DNA of 23,694 nt, from positions 1 to 23,694 of IMG/VR virus record IMGVR_UViG_3300034418_000629; one strand, written 5' to 3'. A program made the position numbers and the translations under genes. The DNA comes from a virus. Of this stretch, positions 23,263 to 23,694 are shown piece after piece (the first letter of the stretch is position 1; each line of letters starts with the position of its first letter). The notes below the pieces were generated by a model. It was not told where the DNA came from and ran no database searches. It saw only the letters and a list, made by a program, of their open reading frames with translations.

Positions 23263-23694
23263 ACGATACTCCAATAACCGTTAACAGTCACGGTTGCGTT
23301 CTGTGTGATTGGCCCAGCCGATACGCCATTCTCATCGCTGTCAATCGTAATGTTCGCAGAGATAGTCTGACCATTCAAACGGATGATGCTGTCATTTCCC
23401 TTAAACGGGTAGCGGGTATCTGATTCAGTCTTGGTGTACGAATTAGCAATGCTAAACGTATCATACGATACCATCTCAACTATGTCATTCAGACTTGCCC
23501 CTGTGACCAGCACAACGCTTGTGCCTGTTGTGGCAGCGTAGTCAGTACCCGGCTTGAGCAGCACACCATTCTGATACACGTCTAAGTACAAGCTATCCTG
23601 ATAGGTTAGTGTCTTACTGTCTGCGTCACTACCACTAAAGCTAGTCTGACCAGCAGTAGCTTGGTAGACAAAGCGGTTGCGAACACCGAACTCT
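23259..23694 (-). CDS. tail-fibre protein, C-terminal part (5' partial)
   Basis: The frame stays open to the window edge, so the N-terminus lies beyond 23694; about 144 residues are visible. The stretch GVRNRFVYQATAGQTSFSGS, then YLDVYQNGVLLKPGTDYAAT and SLNDIVEMVSYDTFSIANS, is a repeat module I know from phage tail fibres and neck-appendage proteins. It is followed by a YTKTESDTRYPFKGN linker and a C-terminal beta region. It is the first visible gene of the late arm and probably the main fibre that carries or precedes the small paralogues. Confidence 0.85.
   Translation of the reverse strand, partial: EFGVRNRFVYQATAGQTSFSGSDADSKTLTYQDSLYLDVYQNGVLLKPGTDYAATTGTSVVLVTGASLNDIVEMVSYDTFSIANSYTKTESDTRYPFKGNDSIIRLNGQTISANITIDSDENGVSAGPITQNATVTVNGYWSIV

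Noticed and set aside
22047-23694. Diversity-generating retroelement acting on the tail genes
   Set aside because: No reverse transcriptase and no template/variable repeat pair with A-specific changes is visible in the window.
1-23694. tRNA genes, attachment sites or insertion sequences
   Set aside because: No cloverleaf-like stretch, terminal inverted repeats or transposase was seen; nearly all bases are covered by phage genes.

Overview
The window is part of the genome of a marine, short-tailed (podovirus-type) tailed phage or related prophage. I place it near the 'HMO-2011-type' phages. The main reason is the family A DNA polymerase, which has a DnaJ-like zinc-finger insert (two CxxCxGxG motifs) between its exonuclease and polymerase domains. 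I recall this from the SAR116 phage HMO-2011 and its relatives. The host is probably a marine alphaproteobacterium, but nothing in the window proves that.

Positions 1-12018 (+ strand) form one tightly packed replication and nucleotide-metabolism operon, with start and stop codons mostly overlapping or only a few bases apart. The order is: DUF932 protein (its 5' end lies outside the window), a small unknown, a tyrosine recombinase, a primase and a separate DnaB/T7 gp4-like helicase, DNA polymerase, a probable ssDNA-binding protein, a PD-(D/E)XK nuclease with four conserved cysteines, a T7 gp3-like Holliday junction endonuclease, an unknown acidic protein, a DUF3310 protein, a 53-aa protein, a monomeric B12-dependent (class II) ribonucleotide reductase, small membrane proteins (one with a helix-turn-helix), a conserved small protein and a MazG-like pyrophosphohydrolase. 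Together these would copy and recombine phage DNA and supply dNTPs. Two sigma70-like promoters with 17-bp spacers lie inside coding sequence, one upstream of the primase and one upstream of the putative SSB.

Positions 12026-12055 hold a strong hairpin terminator between the two convergent operons. It has T-rich tracts on both sides, so it can end transcription from both arms.

Positions 12054-23694 (- strand) form the late arm, read from high to low coordinates. It begins with the C-terminal part of a tail-fibre protein that enters from outside the window. Three small paralogous tail proteins follow, then a 365-aa fibre/carbohydrate-binding-like protein, a 61-aa protein, a 49-aa membrane protein (holin candidate), a 738-aa Q/A-rich virion protein with an 11/22-residue repeat, two small virion-associated proteins, and two very large proteins (678 and 1192 aa) that resemble internal virion or DNA-ejection proteins. 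No terminase, portal, capsid, endolysin, RNA polymerase, tRNA or CRISPR array is visible here, so the window is perhaps half of a genome.

The most noteworthy observations are: (i) the tail-protein cassette array, whose seams are near-identical repeats that encode both the conserved C-terminal GDLA and the next gene's ribosome-binding site; (ii) the long hendecad repeat in the 738-aa protein; (iii) the zinc-finger polymerase with Phe at the '762' position next to a recombinase with an altered catalytic motif; and (iv) a small protein that joins a membrane segment, an AT-hook-like motif and a helix-turn-helix.
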